A stretch of 64,000 nt of DNA from contig NZ_CP023702.1 in the NCBI RefSeq assembly GCF_008704555.1, positions 620,001 to 684,000 of the forward strand, read 5' to 3'. Each line of letters starts with the position of its first letter. Position 1 is the first letter of the stretch. Below, piece by piece: positions 42,351 to 51,690 of this stretch. The notes beneath the pieces were generated by a model that had not been told where the DNA came from, ran no database searches, and was given only the letters and a program-made list of their open reading frames with translations. The translations under genes were made by a program, and so were the position numbers. This stretch comes from Streptomyces nitrosporeus (GTDB lineage Bacteria; Actinomycetota; Actinomycetes; Streptomycetales; Streptomycetaceae).

Positions 42351-43311
42351 GGACACGTCGCGTCCTCGGGTCGAGGTAGCCGTAGGAGAAGTCGATGGCG
42401 GCGTTGATCACCACGTAGATCACGGCGATGGTGAGCACGGCGCCCTGGACCATCGGGTAGTCGCCCTGGCCGGCGGCGTTGACGACGAGGGTTCCCATGC
42501 CGGGCAGCGCGAAGAGGTACTCCACGACGACGGTGCTGCCGATCAGCCGGCCGAGGCTGAGGCCGAGCAGGGTGACCAGGGAGAAGGAGGAGGGGCGCAG
42601 GGCGTCGGTGAACAGGATGCGCAGCGGGTTCATGCCCTTGGCGCGGGCGGCGAGGATGTAGTCCTCCCGCAGGGTCACGATGAGGTCGCCGCGCAGTACC
42701 CGGGTGAACATGGCGAGTTCGGCCAGGGCCACGGTCAGGGCCGGCAGGAAGGCGTGGTGCAGGTTGCCGGCCAGGTCTCCGTCGCCGAGCCGTACCCACT
42801 CCGAACGCGGGAACCAGCCCGCCGAGTTGACCAGCAGCAGGATCAGCAGCAGTCCGGCCAGGAAGCTGGGCACCGAGAGCACGCCGAAGGTGCCGGCCCC
42901 GATGATCCGGTCGGCCGCCGAGTTCTCCCGGTACGCCGACCACATGGCCAGCGGCACGGCGATCAGGAGGGCGAGCAGCAGCCCGAGGGCGGCGATCTCC
43001 AGGCTGACGGGCAGCGCGGACAGCACCCGGTCGGTGACGTCGCTCTGCGGGGGTACGACGGACTGTCCGAGGTCCCCGGTGAGGACACCGCCCAGCCAGT
43101 CGAGGTAACGGGTGGCCAGGGGCTGGTCGAGGCCGAGTTCGGTGCGGAGTTCGGCGTACTCGGAGGGTGCCCGGCCGGCCCCCAGGATGTCGACCGCGGG
43201 GTCTCCGGGCAGCAGGACCACCAGGGAGAACACCCCGATGCTCGCGATGAGGAGCACGCCCACCAGTTCCAGGGCCTTGAGGGCCGGTCGGCGCAGCGCA
43301 GCGGGACTCAT
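42343..43311 (-). CDS. ABC importer permease (DppB/OppB-like)
   Basis: A 322-residue permease with the DppB/OppB pattern: an N-terminal helix ending in VVLLPGDPAVDILG, a periplasmic loop, and the EAA segment YILAARAKGMNPLRILFTDAL. The ATG at 43311 follows GGAGGAACCC. It is 225 bases downstream of the binding-protein gene; that gap is GC-rich, may hold a processing or attenuation hairpin, and has no gene. Confidence 0.88.
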   Translation of the reverse strand: MSPAALRRPALKALELVGVLLIASIGVFSLVVLLPGDPAVDILGAGRAPSEYAELRTELGLDQPLATRYLDWLGGVLTGDLGQSVVPPQSDVTDRVLSALPVSLEIAALGLLLALLIAVPLAMWSAYRENSAADRIIGAGTFGVLSVPSFLAGLLLILLLVNSAGWFPRSEWVRLGDGDLAGNLHHAFLPALTVALAELAMFTRVLRGDLIVTLREDYILAARAKGMNPLRILFTDALRPSSFSLVTLLGLSLGRLIGSTVVVEYLFALPGMGTLVVNAAGQGDYPMVQGAVLTIAVIYVVINAAIDFSYGYLDPRTRRVHV

Positions 43312-43536
43312 GGGTTCCTCCAGATCTGCCCGGTGGCGGCACACGGGTCTACGGGACGCGCACCACGGCGCGGTGAAGCTACGGGGCGGGCGGGCGGACC
43401 GCCCAGGGCGGTGTCCCGGTGAGCGGGAGCGCGCGGGTCCGCCCGGGGCGGGCCCGGGCGCCGTGGTCCGGGGGCCGGCCGGAGCCGTGCCCCGGCCGGG
43501 CCCGTGTCCCGGTGCCGGCGGGCCCGCCGGACGGGG

Positions 43537-45156
43537 TCACTTGCTGATCCACGCCTCGCCGAAGAGGGTCATGTACTCGTCGGTGGGCACGATGCCGTGC
43601 ACGTTCTCGCCCCAGGCGGTGAATCCGGCGCTGGCGCCGAGGTTGACCAAGGGGACGTCCTCGTTGAAGAGCGTCTGGACCCGGTCGAGGATCTTCTGGG
43701 TCTCCTCGTCGCCGTCGGCGGCCTGGAGCTCGGCCAGCAGCGCGTCCATCTCCGGGTTGGCGTAGCCGCCGGGGTTGCCGTAGCTCGTGGAGTTCAGGAC
43801 GCTCTGCAGCCGGTGGTAGGGGTCGCTCTCGGAGATGCTGGCGGCGCCGCGGCTGATGTCGAAGTCGTGTTCCACGTAGGTCTTGGCGACCCGGTCGGCG
43901 ATCGAGGAGACCAGGTCCAGTTCCACGGTGAAGCCGACGCGCTCCAGCATCGCCTTGGTGACGACGCCCTTGGCCCGGGAGACGGGGTCGGTGCCGTCCA
44001 TGTAGGTGATGGCGCCGTCGTACCCGTCCTTCTTGGCCTCGGCGAGCAGCTTCTTCGCCTCGTCGAGGTCGATGCCGACGGGTTCCACCTCGGAGTGCAG
44101 GCGTGACTCGGGCGGGAAGATCTCCTGTCCGGGCAGGCCCTTGCCCTCGTAGGCGCGCTGGGTGTCGAGCTCGGGGTCGAGGGCCAGGGCCATCGCCTTG
44201 CGGACGCGCAGGTCGGCGCCGGGCCGGCCCTCACGGGTGTTGATGGTGATCATGTTGCCGAGGCCGGTGAGGGTCAGTTCGCCGGGGTGGCCTTCCTTCA
44301 CGGCGTCGTCGACGACGTCGGGGCTGCGCATGTACGTCACGTCGGCGGTGCCGTCGTTCAGCGCCTCCAGCTTGGCGCGGTCGGACTGCGGCCAGGTGAA
44401 GCGCAGGGCGTCGAGGTGGGGCCGGCCCTTGAAGTAGTCCTCGTTCGCCTTGAGGACCATCTCCTCCTGGGGGGCGTGCTCGTCCAGGACGAAGGGTCCG
44501 GCCCCGATCGGCTCGAACGTCTTCCCGGCGTACGCGGCCGGGGCCACGATCATCCCGGGCGCCTGGGCGAGCATGGCGGGGAAGGTCGCCCAGGGGGTGC
44601 GGAGGGTGAAGACGACGGTGGTGTCGTCCACGGCCTCGGTCTTCGCGAGGTTCGGGGCGAGCAGGGCGGTGTCCGCGCCCTTGTTCTTCTGGTACCAGGC
44701 GAGGGAGGCGGTCACGGCGGCGGCGTCGAGCGGTGTGCCGTCGGAGAACTTCACGTCCTCGCGGAGCTTCAGTGTCCAGGTCTTCAGGTCGTCGCTGCTG
44801 TGCAGCGACTTCGCGAGCTGGGGTTCGTACTTCTTCGCCGCGGTGTCGTAGCGCATCAGCACGTCGTAGACGGCGGCGAGGGCGGAGCCGCCGGAGGCAC
44901 CGGTGGCGTAGGTGACGGCCGGGCTGAGGCTGCGGGCCTCGGCGTAGTCGGCGATGCGCAGGGTGCCGCCGTCGACGGGTGTGCCGCCGTCGGGCTGGTC
45001 GCCGACGAGACCGAAGGTGTAGCGGCCGCGCTCGGCCTTCTGTGCCTTTTCGCCGCCGGTGCTGCCGGTGTCGGACGATACGCACGCGGAGGTGAGCATC
45101 GCCGCGGCGGCCAGGGCGGCGGCGAGGCGGGCTCGCGGCCGTGGTGCTCGCTTCAT
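43537..45156 (-). CDS. substrate-binding lipoprotein of Dpp/Opp family
   Basis: A 539-residue family 5 solute-binding lipoprotein, first gene of the operon. The signal peptide ends in the lipobox MLTSAC, with the lipidated cysteine near residue 25. Family features are YEPQLAKSLHSSDDLKTWTLKLREDVKFSDGTP (split as two adjacent motifs), IGAGPFVLDEH, and LRVRKAMALALD. Relatives bind peptides, nickel complexes, opines or glutathione-like compounds. The ATG is preceded by GGAGGAAGAA. The attached oxidoreductase and amidase genes suggest that the ligand contains an amide bond. Confidence 0.88.
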   Translation of the reverse strand: MKRAPRPRARLAAALAAAAMLTSACVSSDTGSTGGEKAQKAERGRYTFGLVGDQPDGGTPVDGGTLRIADYAEARSLSPAVTYATGASGGSALAAVYDVLMRYDTAAKKYEPQLAKSLHSSDDLKTWTLKLREDVKFSDGTPLDAAAVTASLAWYQKNKGADTALLAPNLAKTEAVDDTTVVFTLRTPWATFPAMLAQAPGMIVAPAAYAGKTFEPIGAGPFVLDEHAPQEEMVLKANEDYFKGRPHLDALRFTWPQSDRAKLEALNDGTADVTYMRSPDVVDDAVKEGHPGELTLTGLGNMITINTREGRPGADLRVRKAMALALDPELDTQRAYEGKGLPGQEIFPPESRLHSEVEPVGIDLDEAKKLLAEAKKDGYDGAITYMDGTDPVSRAKGVVTKAMLERVGFTVELDLVSSIADRVAKTYVEHDFDISRGAASISESDPYHRLQSVLNSTSYGNPGGYANPEMDALLAELQAADGDEETQKILDRVQTLFNEDVPLVNLGASAGFTAWGENVHGIVPTDEYMTLFGEAWISK

Positions 45157-45553
45157 TTCTTCCTCCAGATGTCCGCGGGCCGGGTCCGGCGGAGCCGGTG
45201 ACCGGTGCGGGAAGGCGGAAAGTTTGGTGCCGGATGGCGGGCGGAGCGGGTGTCCGGCGGCGCAGGGGCCCGGGTGCCGGAAGAGCGGGCGGGCGCCGGA
45301 GGGCGGGAGCCCGTGGCCGGAGCAGGTGGGGGGACGCTACGGCCGGCGAAATCCGGCGACGTGACGTATCCCACTCACCGGGAACCCCGCGTGGCTCCCG
45401 GTCCGGGCGGGCGCCGGCGCCGTCCGCCCGGCGTCCCCGCCGTGAAACGGTGTCCCAGTGACCGGAATCAGCCATGAGGCGGGAGGCCGGCACTGCCGAG
45501 ACTGACCCCGACCGCGATCCCAGTGGAGTCCCCGACGCACCAGGAGTCACCCG
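45157..45553. other. divergent region between importer operon and acyl-CoA ligase gene
   Basis: These 397 bases are GC-rich with overlapping readings in all frames but none with a credible start and product. A long imperfect GC dyad lies near 45402-45430. Both promoters must lie here. I find no copy of the LacI or steroid-regulator motifs seen elsewhere in the window. Confidence 0.55.
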
Positions 45554-47197
45554 ATGTCCAGCGACACGGATCACCGCTCTTCCGCTCTCGCCCGAGCGGC
45601 CGCGCTCACCGGCCCGGGAGGCCGCTTCGAGCTGTCCGAGGCCGAGGTACTGGGGGCCCGGCTTCCGGTGTTCACGCACCGCAGGCGGGCCCTGCACGAG
45701 GTGCTGCACGAGTCGGCCGCCCATGCCGGCCGTGAGTACATCGTCACGGCGGACCGCCGGATCACCTTCGCCCAGCACGCCGCCCAGGTCGCGTCCCTGG
45801 CCCAGGTGCTGCGCGAGGAGTACGGCGTCGGCAAGGGGGACAGGGTCGCCATCGCCGCGGCCAACTCACCTGGCTGGATACAGACGTTCTGGGCGACGGT
45901 GTCGATCGGCGCGGTGGCGGTCGGCTTCAACGCCTGGTGGTCGGCGCGCGAAATGGCCCACGGCATCGCCAACGCGGAGCCGGCCCTGGTGGTGGCCGAC
46001 GCCAGGCAGTCGGCGAAGCTGGCCGGCTGCGGGGTGCCGGTGCTGTCCATGGAGGACGACATCAGCCGCTTCGTCTCGGCCCGTCCCGGCGCGCCGCTGC
46101 CGTCCGCCGATGTCGCCGAGGACGACCCGGCCGTCATCCTCTACACCTCGGGTACCTCGGGGCGCCCCAAGGGGGCCGTGCACACCCACCGCAATCTGCT
46201 GGCGGTCGTGGAGTACCACCGGCTGAACGACGCCCTGCTGCGGGAGTTCGGCGATCCGCTCGCCCCCGAGGACCGCGTCTACCTGCTGACCCTGCCGCTG
46301 TTCCACATCGCGAGCCTGCACAACCTGGCGGTGCCGCGGCTGGCGACGGGCAGCCGGATCGCCCTGCACCAGGGCTCCTTCGACGTGGACGCGGTGCTCT
46401 CCATGGTCGAGCGGGAGCGGGTCACCAACTGGGGCGCGGTGCCGACGATGGCGCACCGGATGCTCGAACACGGCGGTGTCAGCCGTTACGACACCTCCTC
46501 GCTGACGGCGTTCGCCCTGGCCTCCGCGCCGTCGTCCACCGAGTTCAAGGAGAAGCTGCGCCGGGCGCTCCCCTTCGCGAAGGACTCGCTGGTGGACAGT
46601 TACGGCCTGACGGAGTCCTGTACGGCGATCGCCGCGGCGAACCCCCAGGAGCTGGCGGCGGCCCCGGGCACGCTGGGCCGGCCCGTCGTCGGCGTACGGC
46701 TGGAGATCCGGGATCCGGCGGGCGAGGTGCTGGGTGAGGGCGAGGAGGGCGACATCTGGGTCCGCAGCATGTACAACATGCTGGGCTACTGGCGCGACCC
46801 CGCGGCCACGGCCGAGGCGATCGGCGCGGACCGCTGGCTGCGTACGGGCGACATGGGGCAGGTGCGCGAGGGCAGGCTGTACCTGCGCAGCCGCCGTTCG
46901 GACCTGATCATCCGGGGCGGCGAGAACGTGTACCCCGCGGAGATCGAGACGGTGCTGGCCGGGCACCCGGACGTCCGTGAGTGCCTGGTCGTCGGGTTCC
47001 CCCACCCGGACCTCGGCCAGGAGGTCGCGGCGGTGGTGGTGCCGGTGCCCGGCGCGGCGCTCACCGAGGAGGCGCTGCGGGAGTACGCGGCGGGAGAGCT
47101 GGCGTACTTCAAGGTGCCCAAGCGCTGGCGGATCACCACGGACCCGCTGCCGCGCAACGCGACCGGCAAGGTGATCCGGCGCGACGTACGCGTCTGA
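45554..47197 (+). CDS. acyl-CoA ligase (FadD type)
   Basis: A 547-residue AMP-forming acyl-CoA synthetase that activates a carboxylic acid to its CoA thioester. Motifs: P-loop [30 protein letters not shown], the adenylation motif [24 protein letters not shown] and the catalytic lysine in [12 protein letters not shown]. The ATG follows CAGGAG. It stands next to a locus with steroid-ring genes, where a FadD3-like ligase for the C/D-ring acid (HIP) would be expected; whether this enzyme is that ligase is inference. Strong hairpins separate it from the convergent dehydrogenase gene. Confidence 0.87.
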   Translation: MSSDTDHRSSALARAAALTGPGGRFELSEAEVLGARLPVFTHRRRALHEVLHESAAHAGREYIVTADRRITFAQHAAQVASLAQVLREEYGVGKGDRVAIAAANSPGWIQTFWATVSIGAVAVGFNAWWSAREMAHGIANAEPALVVADARQSAKLAGCGVPVLSMEDDISRFVSARPGAPLPSADVAEDDPAVILYTSGTSGRPKGAVHTHRNLLAVVEYHRLNDALLREFGDPLAPEDRVYLLTLPLFHIASLHNLAVPRLATGSRIALHQGSFDVDAVLSMVERERVTNWGAVPTMAHRMLEHGGVSRYDTSSLTAFALASAPSSTEFKEKLRRALPFAKDSLVDSYGLTESCTAIAAANPQELAAAPGTLGRPVVGVRLEIRDPAGEVLGEGEEGDIWVRSMYNMLGYWRDPAATAEAIGADRWLRTGDMGQVREGRLYLRSRRSDLIIRGGENVYPAEIETVLAGHPDVRECLVVGFPHPDLGQEVAAVVVPVPGAALTEEALREYAAGELAYFKVPKRWRITTDPLPRNATGKVIRRDVRV

Positions 47198-47200
47198 CGT

Positions 47201-47251
47201 GGGGCACTCCGCGCCCACGGAGGGTGTCCGGCCGTGGGCGCGAAGTGCCCC
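47201..47251 (+). terminator. terminator after acyl-CoA ligase gene
   Basis: Arms 47201-47220 and 47232-47251 pair over 20 bases with one mismatch around an 11-base loop, starting three bases beyond the stop codon. Confidence 0.85.
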
Positions 47252-47369
47252 GCCCCCGGACACCCGGCCCGGACCACCGGCCTGAGCGGCCGGCCCCCGG
47301 ACGCCTGCCCCGGCACCCGGGGGTCCGGGCTCCCGGGCTCCTGGGCCCCCTGGCCCGACGCCCGCGGGT

Positions 47370-47428
47370 CCTTCACGGCCCGGGCCCCCGGACGCCTGCC
47401 GCGCGTCCGGGGGCCCGGGCCGTGAAGG
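47370..47428 (-). terminator. perfect 26-bp hairpin after the 3-alpha-HSD-like gene
   Basis: Bases 47370-47395 and 47403-47428 are perfectly complementary over 26 pairs with a seven-base loop. It lies two bases beyond the stop of the minus-strand SDR and is an unusually long, stable terminator. Confidence 0.85.
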
Positions 47429-47430
47429 GA

Positions 47431-48207
47431 TCAGAAGACCTCGGGGCCGCGCAGGGTGGCCTCGGCGCCGCCGTCGACGTACAGCACCTGGCCGGTGATG
47501 TGGCTGTTCGCGCCGGAGACCAGGAAGAGCACGGTCCGGGCGACGTCCTCGGGCCGGAGATAGCCGTTGAGGGGCATCGGGACGGCGGTGTCCATGACCT
47601 TCTTCATCCCGGGGTCGTCGAAGAGTCCGGCGGTCATCGGGGTGAGCACGATGCCGGGCGCGACCACGTTCACCGGGATCCCGGCGTCGGCCCAGCCCGG
47701 TGCGACGGCGGTGCGCCGGGCCCACCGGGCGAGGGCCGCCTTGGAGGAGGGGTACAGCCGGCGTGCGTGGCCGTCGGCCACGGCCCGCCCGGCGTGCCGG
47801 AGGGCCTCCGCCTCGTCTCCGGCCAGGCAGGCGGTGACGACGTCCGGGTCGGCGGGCTGGGTGCCGGAGACGGAGCCGACGGCCACGACGCGGGGCTGTC
47901 CGGCGGCGGCGAGCGCGGGCCGCAGGGCGGTGAGGAACTCGGTGGTCCCGAAGTAGTTGACCGTCACCATCGCGGTTCCCGGCACGGAGGTGCCGGCGCA
48001 GGTGACGGCCGCGTCCACGACGCCCCCCGCGGCCTCGGACGCGGCGGTGGCGGCGGCGGCGCGGCCGGCCGGGGTGGACAGGTCGGCGTCGATGTCTCCG
48101 CCTTTCAGGTCCACTCCGATCACCCGGTCGCCCTGAGCGCGGAGCAGTGTGGTGAGCGCGGCACCGATCCCTGAACCGGATCCGGTGACGACGACGTTGC
48201 GCGGCAT
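47431..48207 (-). CDS. SDR similar to 3-alpha-hydroxysteroid dehydrogenase/carbonyl reductase
   Basis: A 258-residue SDR. The cofactor motif is VVVTGSGSGIGAAL. The order of segments (VIGVDLKGGDIDADLSTPAG, VNYFGTTEFLTALRPAL, a long insertion with GDEAEALRHAGRA, then YPSSKAALARWARR and the C-terminal YVDGGAEATLRG) follows the 3-alpha-HSD/carbonyl reductase of Comamonas (HsdA) closely as I recall it. That enzyme acts on 3-alpha-hydroxysteroids. The catalytic Tyr and Lys are in YPSSK. It is on the same strand as the TetR gene upstream but separated by a terminator-like hairpin. Context supports a steroid substrate. Confidence 0.82.
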   Translation of the reverse strand: MPRNVVVTGSGSGIGAALTTLLRAQGDRVIGVDLKGGDIDADLSTPAGRAAAATAASEAAGGVVDAAVTCAGTSVPGTAMVTVNYFGTTEFLTALRPALAAAGQPRVVAVGSVSGTQPADPDVVTACLAGDEAEALRHAGRAVADGHARRLYPSSKAALARWARRTAVAPGWADAGIPVNVVAPGIVLTPMTAGLFDDPGMKKVMDTAVPMPLNGYLRPEDVARTVLFLVSGANSHITGQVLYVDGGAEATLRGPEVF

Positions 48208-48304
48208 GGGTACTCCCGTGAGTGGTCGGGGGGTGTCGGGCGCCCGGGGCCGGCGGCGCCTCTTCGCACCGTAACGAGGCGCGGCGGGGCGGGTGCCGGG
48301 TGCT

Positions 48305-48341
48305 CCCGGTGACCGGACGGAGGGACGGTCCGGTCACCGGG
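48305..48341 (-). terminator. terminator after the TetR gene
   Basis: Arms 48305-48318 and 48328-48341 form a perfect 14-bp stem with a nine-base loop, 80 bases beyond the TetR stop on the minus strand. Confidence 0.65.
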
Positions 48342-48346
48342 CCGGG

Positions 48347-48374
48347 GGCTCCCGGCTCCCGGCTCCCGGCTCCC
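48347..48374. repeat. four tandem copies of GGCTCCC
   Basis: The 7-base unit GGCTCCC repeats four times exactly between the TetR stop and its terminator. A short slippage repeat; no function evident. Confidence 0.85.
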
Positions 48375-48420
48375 GGGAGGGACCGCCCGGCCGCCGGGGG
48401 CCCGGTGCCGGTGCGGTGCC

Positions 48421-49032
48421 TCAGGGGCGGCGCTCGGCCAGGACCGGGCCGAGGAGGAGGTGGCAGGCGAGCCTGATGCCGTCCTGTGCCGCCTCGGCGG
48501 TGGACCGTTCGTACAGGACGGTGGTCAGCAGCCCGTACCAGGCCTGTTCCAGGATGCGCACCACGCGCCGGTCCCGGTCGGTGGGATCGGTGACGCCCGC
48601 CGTGCGCAGCACCAGGTCCACCACGATCTCGTCGGCGGACCGGTCCGGGCCCGTGGCCGGGGAGGCGTTGTGCGACTGCATCATCGCGATGGCCAGCAGA
48701 GGCTGTTCGAAGAGCTGTCCGCTCGCCTCGGTGAGCAGGTCGGTGACGGCGTCGACGGGCCGGGTCCCGGGTGCCGGCGGCGGGGTGGCGGCGGCGAGGC
48801 GGAGCACCTGGGCGTGCATGACGGCGGCGAACAGGTGGGTCTTGGAGGGGAAGTAGCGGTACAGGGTGGCGATCGCGACGCCGGAGGCCCTGGCCACGTC
48901 GTGCATCTGCATCCGTTCGAGCCCGTGCTCCGCTCCGAGGCGGGAGGCGGCCCTGAGGATCCGGGCGTACCGTCGGCGCTGCTGGGCCGATCTGGGATGC
49001 GCGGGCGTTCTCTCGTTGCTCGTTCGGGGCAC
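48421..49032 (-). CDS. TetR-family regulator, KstR-like
   Basis: A 203-residue TetR repressor. The N-terminal DNA-binding part (about 18-65) reads ILRAASRLGAEHGLERMQMH then VARASGVAIATLYRYFPSK. The wording around MQMHDVARASGVAIATLYRYFPSKTHL resembles that of KstR, the cholesterol-catabolism repressor of mycobacteria, and the C-terminal segment ends like KstR (LACHLLLG). The ligand would then be a steroid CoA ester. The GTG start at 49032 is the first codon before RTSNERT. It lies between a steroid-type SDR and the F420-type oxidoreductase gene. Confidence 0.82.
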   Translation of the reverse strand: MPRTSNERTPAHPRSAQQRRRYARILRAASRLGAEHGLERMQMHDVARASGVAIATLYRYFPSKTHLFAAVMHAQVLRLAAATPPPAPGTRPVDAVTDLLTEASGQLFEQPLLAIAMMQSHNASPATGPDRSADEIVVDLVLRTAGVTDPTDRDRRVVRILEQAWYGLLTTVLYERSTAEAAQDGIRLACHLLLGPVLAERRP

Positions 49033-49244
49033 AGTGCTGCCGTCCTTCCGCGCGGGTCGCCGATGATCTCCCGCGCGGTGCGGGCCCGTACGGGCCGTTC
49101 CGGTCAGTGGGACCGCCGGGCGCAGCCCGGTGCCGGCCCGGTTTCCCGCCCACCGGGACGGGGGCTGCGGGGCCGGGGCGCCCGGTCTTGGATGGCCTCT
49201 TCCCCCATGGCGTACTGCGTCCCGTCCGAGAGAGGTGCCCGCCC

Positions 49245-50120
49245 ATGCGGCTCGGTATCAACAGTCCCGTCGTCACGGCCGTCCCCGGTGTGCACTCCCC
49301 CTGGGAGCGCACCGCCGGTATCGAGGAGCTGGGGGTGGTGGCCGAGGCGGCGGACCGGCTCGGCTTCGACCACCTGACGTGTTCGGAGCATGTGGCGGTG
49401 CCCGTCGGCGTCGCCGCCCAGCGCGGCGGGACGTACTGGGACCCGCTCGCCACCTTCGGTTATCTGGCCGCCCGGACCCGCCGTATCCGTCTCGCCACCC
49501 AGGTGCTGGTGGTCGGCTACCACCACCCGCTGGCCCTCGCGAAGCGGTACGGCACGCTGGACCGGGTTTCGGGCGGGCGGCTGGTGCTGGGGCTCGGGGT
49601 GGGCAGCCTGGAGGAGGAGTTCCGGCTGCTGGGTGCGGACTTCGAGGGCCGGGGCGCTCTCGCCGACGACGCGATCGCGGCGCTGCGTGCTTCGCTGTCG
49701 GAGCGTGAACCCGCTTACCACGGTGAGCACTTCGACTACGAGGGGCTGGTGGTGGAGCCGCACGCGGTGCAGGACCGGGTGCCGTTGTGGATCGGTGGCC
49801 GTACACCGCGTTCGCTGCGCCGGGCGGTGGCGCACGGCGACGGCTGGGTGCCGTTCGGGCTGTCGCTGGAGCGCCTGGGCGAGATGGTCGGCGCGGCCTG
49901 CCTGCCGGAGGGTTTCGAGGTGGTGCTGAGCGCGGGCCGTCCGCTGGATCCCTCGGGTGACGCGGAGGGCACGCGGACGGCTCTGCGGAAGGTGTCCGAG
50001 GCGGGTGCGACGCTGGCCGGTGTGTCGTTGACGGCGGATTCGGCGGGCCATTACGTCGAGCAGCTGGAGGCTCTCGCCGGGATCGCCGGCCTGGTGGCGG
50101 ACGCGGAGGCGCGGGCATGA
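49245..50120 (+). CDS. LLM-class F420-dependent oxidoreductase
   Basis: A 291-residue luciferase-like TIM-barrel enzyme of the actinobacterial F420 group (TIGR03619-like). Features: MRLGINSPVV start, FDHLTCSEHV, TRRIRLATQVLVVGYHHPL, RVSGGRLVLGLGVG and VPLWIGGRTPRSLRR. It would transfer a hydride between coenzyme F420 and an organic substrate. The ATG at 49245 follows GAGAGAGGTG. It overlaps the next gene by four bases. Related LLM genes belong to cholesterol regulons in mycobacteria, which fits the locus. Confidence 0.87.
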   Translation: MRLGINSPVVTAVPGVHSPWERTAGIEELGVVAEAADRLGFDHLTCSEHVAVPVGVAAQRGGTYWDPLATFGYLAARTRRIRLATQVLVVGYHHPLALAKRYGTLDRVSGGRLVLGLGVGSLEEEFRLLGADFEGRGALADDAIAALRASLSEREPAYHGEHFDYEGLVVEPHAVQDRVPLWIGGRTPRSLRRAVAHGDGWVPFGLSLERLGEMVGAACLPEGFEVVLSAGRPLDPSGDAEGTRTALRKVSEAGATLAGVSLTADSAGHYVEQLEALAGIAGLVADAEARA

Positions 50121-50596
50121 GCGAGGACCGGATGGCGGCGCTGGAGGCCCGCGTCGCACGGCTGGAGGACGAGCGGGACATCGCCGGGGTGATGGCCTCG
50201 TACGGTCCGCTGGTGGACGGCGGTGACGCGGACGGGGTGGCGGCGCTGTGGGCGCCCGACGGGGTCTACGACATCGACGAGCTCTTCCTCGCGGGCCGGG
50301 AGCAGGTCCGTGGGATGGTCCGCTCCGCCGCCCACCAGGGCTGGATACGGCAGGGGTGCGCGCATGTGGTGGGGCCGCCGCACATCACGGTCGAGGGGGA
50401 CGAGGCGGTGGCGGTCTGCCACTCGCTGATGGTGGTGCACGAGGCGGGCCGGTACGTGGTGCGCCGGGCGACGGCCAACCACTGGCGGCTGCGCCGGGCG
50501 GCTTCGGGGTGGCAGGTGGTCACCCGGACCAACCGTGTCCTGGACGGCCGTCCCGAGTCCCCGGCGCTGCTGGCCGGCGGGGTGCGGGGCGTGTAG
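50117..50596 (+). CDS. SnoaL/NTF2-fold protein
   Basis: A 159-residue protein with the SnoaL-like NTF2 fold, residues about 8-140. The opening LEARVARLEDERDIAGVMAS is a short coiled coil common in this group, followed by YGPLVDGGDADGVAALWAPDGVYDI. Family members are hydratases, dehydratases or ketosteroid-isomerase-like enzymes. It overlaps the oxidoreductase stop by four bases, so the two are coupled. A steroid-related role is plausible from context only. Confidence 0.82.
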   Translation: MSEDRMAALEARVARLEDERDIAGVMASYGPLVDGGDADGVAALWAPDGVYDIDELFLAGREQVRGMVRSAAHQGWIRQGCAHVVGPPHITVEGDEAVAVCHSLMVVHEAGRYVVRRATANHWRLRRAASGWQVVTRTNRVLDGRPESPALLAGGVRGV

Positions 50597-50661
50597 GAGG
50601 CATGGGGGTCCCGCGCGGGAGGGACGCCCGGCCCCCGGCGCCCCTCCCGCGGGGCCTCTTG

Positions 50662-50702
50662 CTCCGCAGGGCGGCTGACGCATGGTCAGTCACCCTGCGG
50701 AG
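50662..50702. terminator. hairpin between convergent NTF2-like and SDR genes
   Basis: Arms 50662-50679 and 50685-50702 pair over 18 positions (one mismatch, one G-T) with a five-base loop. A second stem, GCGGGAGGG with CCCTCCCGC (50615-50650), lies just before it. Together they likely stop transcription from both sides. Confidence 0.8.
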
Positions 50703-50709
50703 CGGTGTG

Positions 50710-51630
50710 TCAGCGGGCTCCGTACACCGGCTGCGGGGTCTCGGCCGCGGCGAGCAGGCCGGTCACCGCCTCGCCGGCCTCGGCGGGGCTCCAGCGGGCG
50801 CCCTTGTCCGCGGTGGGGCCGGGCCGCCATCCCTCCATCACGGTGATGCGTCCGGCCTCGGCCTCGAAGACCCGGCCGCTGACCCCGGCGGAGGCCGCGG
50901 AGCCCAGCCAGACCACGAGCGGCGAGACGTTCTCGGGCGCCATGGCGTCGAAGACGCCCGCGCCGGGCGCCGCCATCGTCCCGGCGAAGGCCGTCTCGGT
51001 CATCCGGGTGCGGGCGGCCGGGGCGATGGCGTTCACCTGGACCCCGTAACGGCCCATCTCGGCGGCGGCCACCAGGGTCAGACCGACGATGCCCGCCTTG
51101 GCCGCCGCGTAGTTGCCCTGGCCGACGCTGCCCAGCAGCCCGGCGCCGGAGCTGGTGTTGACGATCCGCGCCTCGGGGGTCCGGCCCGCCTTCGCCTCGG
51201 CGCGCCAGTGCGCGGCGGCGTGCCTGAGCGGCAGGAAGTGCCCCTTGAGGTGGACCCGCATCACGGCGTCCCAGTCGTCCTCGTCCAGGTTGACCAGCAT
51301 CCGGTCACGGAGGAACCCGGCGTTGTTGACCAGTGTGTCCAGGCGGCCGAAGGCGTCGAGCGCGGTGGCGACGAGGGAGGCCGCCCCCTCGGTGGTGGCG
51401 ATGTCACCGTCGTGGGCGACGGCCTCGCCGCCGGCCGCGCGGATCTCCTCCACGACCCGCTGGGCGGGGCCGGTGGCCGCCCCCGAGCCGTCCAGCCCGA
51501 CGCCCAGGTCGTTGACGACGACCTTCGCGCCTTCGGCGGCGAAGGCCAGGGCGTGGGCGCGGCCGAGTCCACGGCCTGCTCCGGTGACGACGGCGACGCG
51601 TCCGGCGCACAGGGCGCTGGGTGAGGTCAT
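50710..51630 (-). CDS. SDR of the HSD17B4/Rv3548c type
   Basis: A 306-residue SDR. The cofactor site VAVVTGAGRGLGRAHALAFA is followed by AKVVVNDLGVGLDG, a spacing typical of 17-beta-HSD type 4 and MFE-like dehydrogenases. NNAGFLRDRMLVNLDEDDWD and GNYAAAKAGIVGLT are the family core with catalytic Tyr/Lys. In mycobacteria an SDR of this kind sits next to echA20-ipdABC. The ATG at 51630 follows AAAGGACATGTGGTC. It is divergent from echA20 with inverted-repeat sites between. It probably oxidises a hydroxyacyl-CoA or hydroxysteroid intermediate. Confidence 0.87.
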   Translation of the reverse strand: MTSPSALCAGRVAVVTGAGRGLGRAHALAFAAEGAKVVVNDLGVGLDGSGAATGPAQRVVEEIRAAGGEAVAHDGDIATTEGAASLVATALDAFGRLDTLVNNAGFLRDRMLVNLDEDDWDAVMRVHLKGHFLPLRHAAAHWRAEAKAGRTPEARIVNTSSGAGLLGSVGQGNYAAAKAGIVGLTLVAAAEMGRYGVQVNAIAPAARTRMTETAFAGTMAAPGAGVFDAMAPENVSPLVVWLGSAASAGVSGRVFEAEAGRITVMEGWRPGPTADKGARWSPAEAGEAVTGLLAAAETPQPVYGAR

Positions 51631-51690
51631 GACCACATGTCCTTTCGGTGGGGCGGGGGTTGCCGGGTGCCGCGCGGGAGGCGGAGGAGG

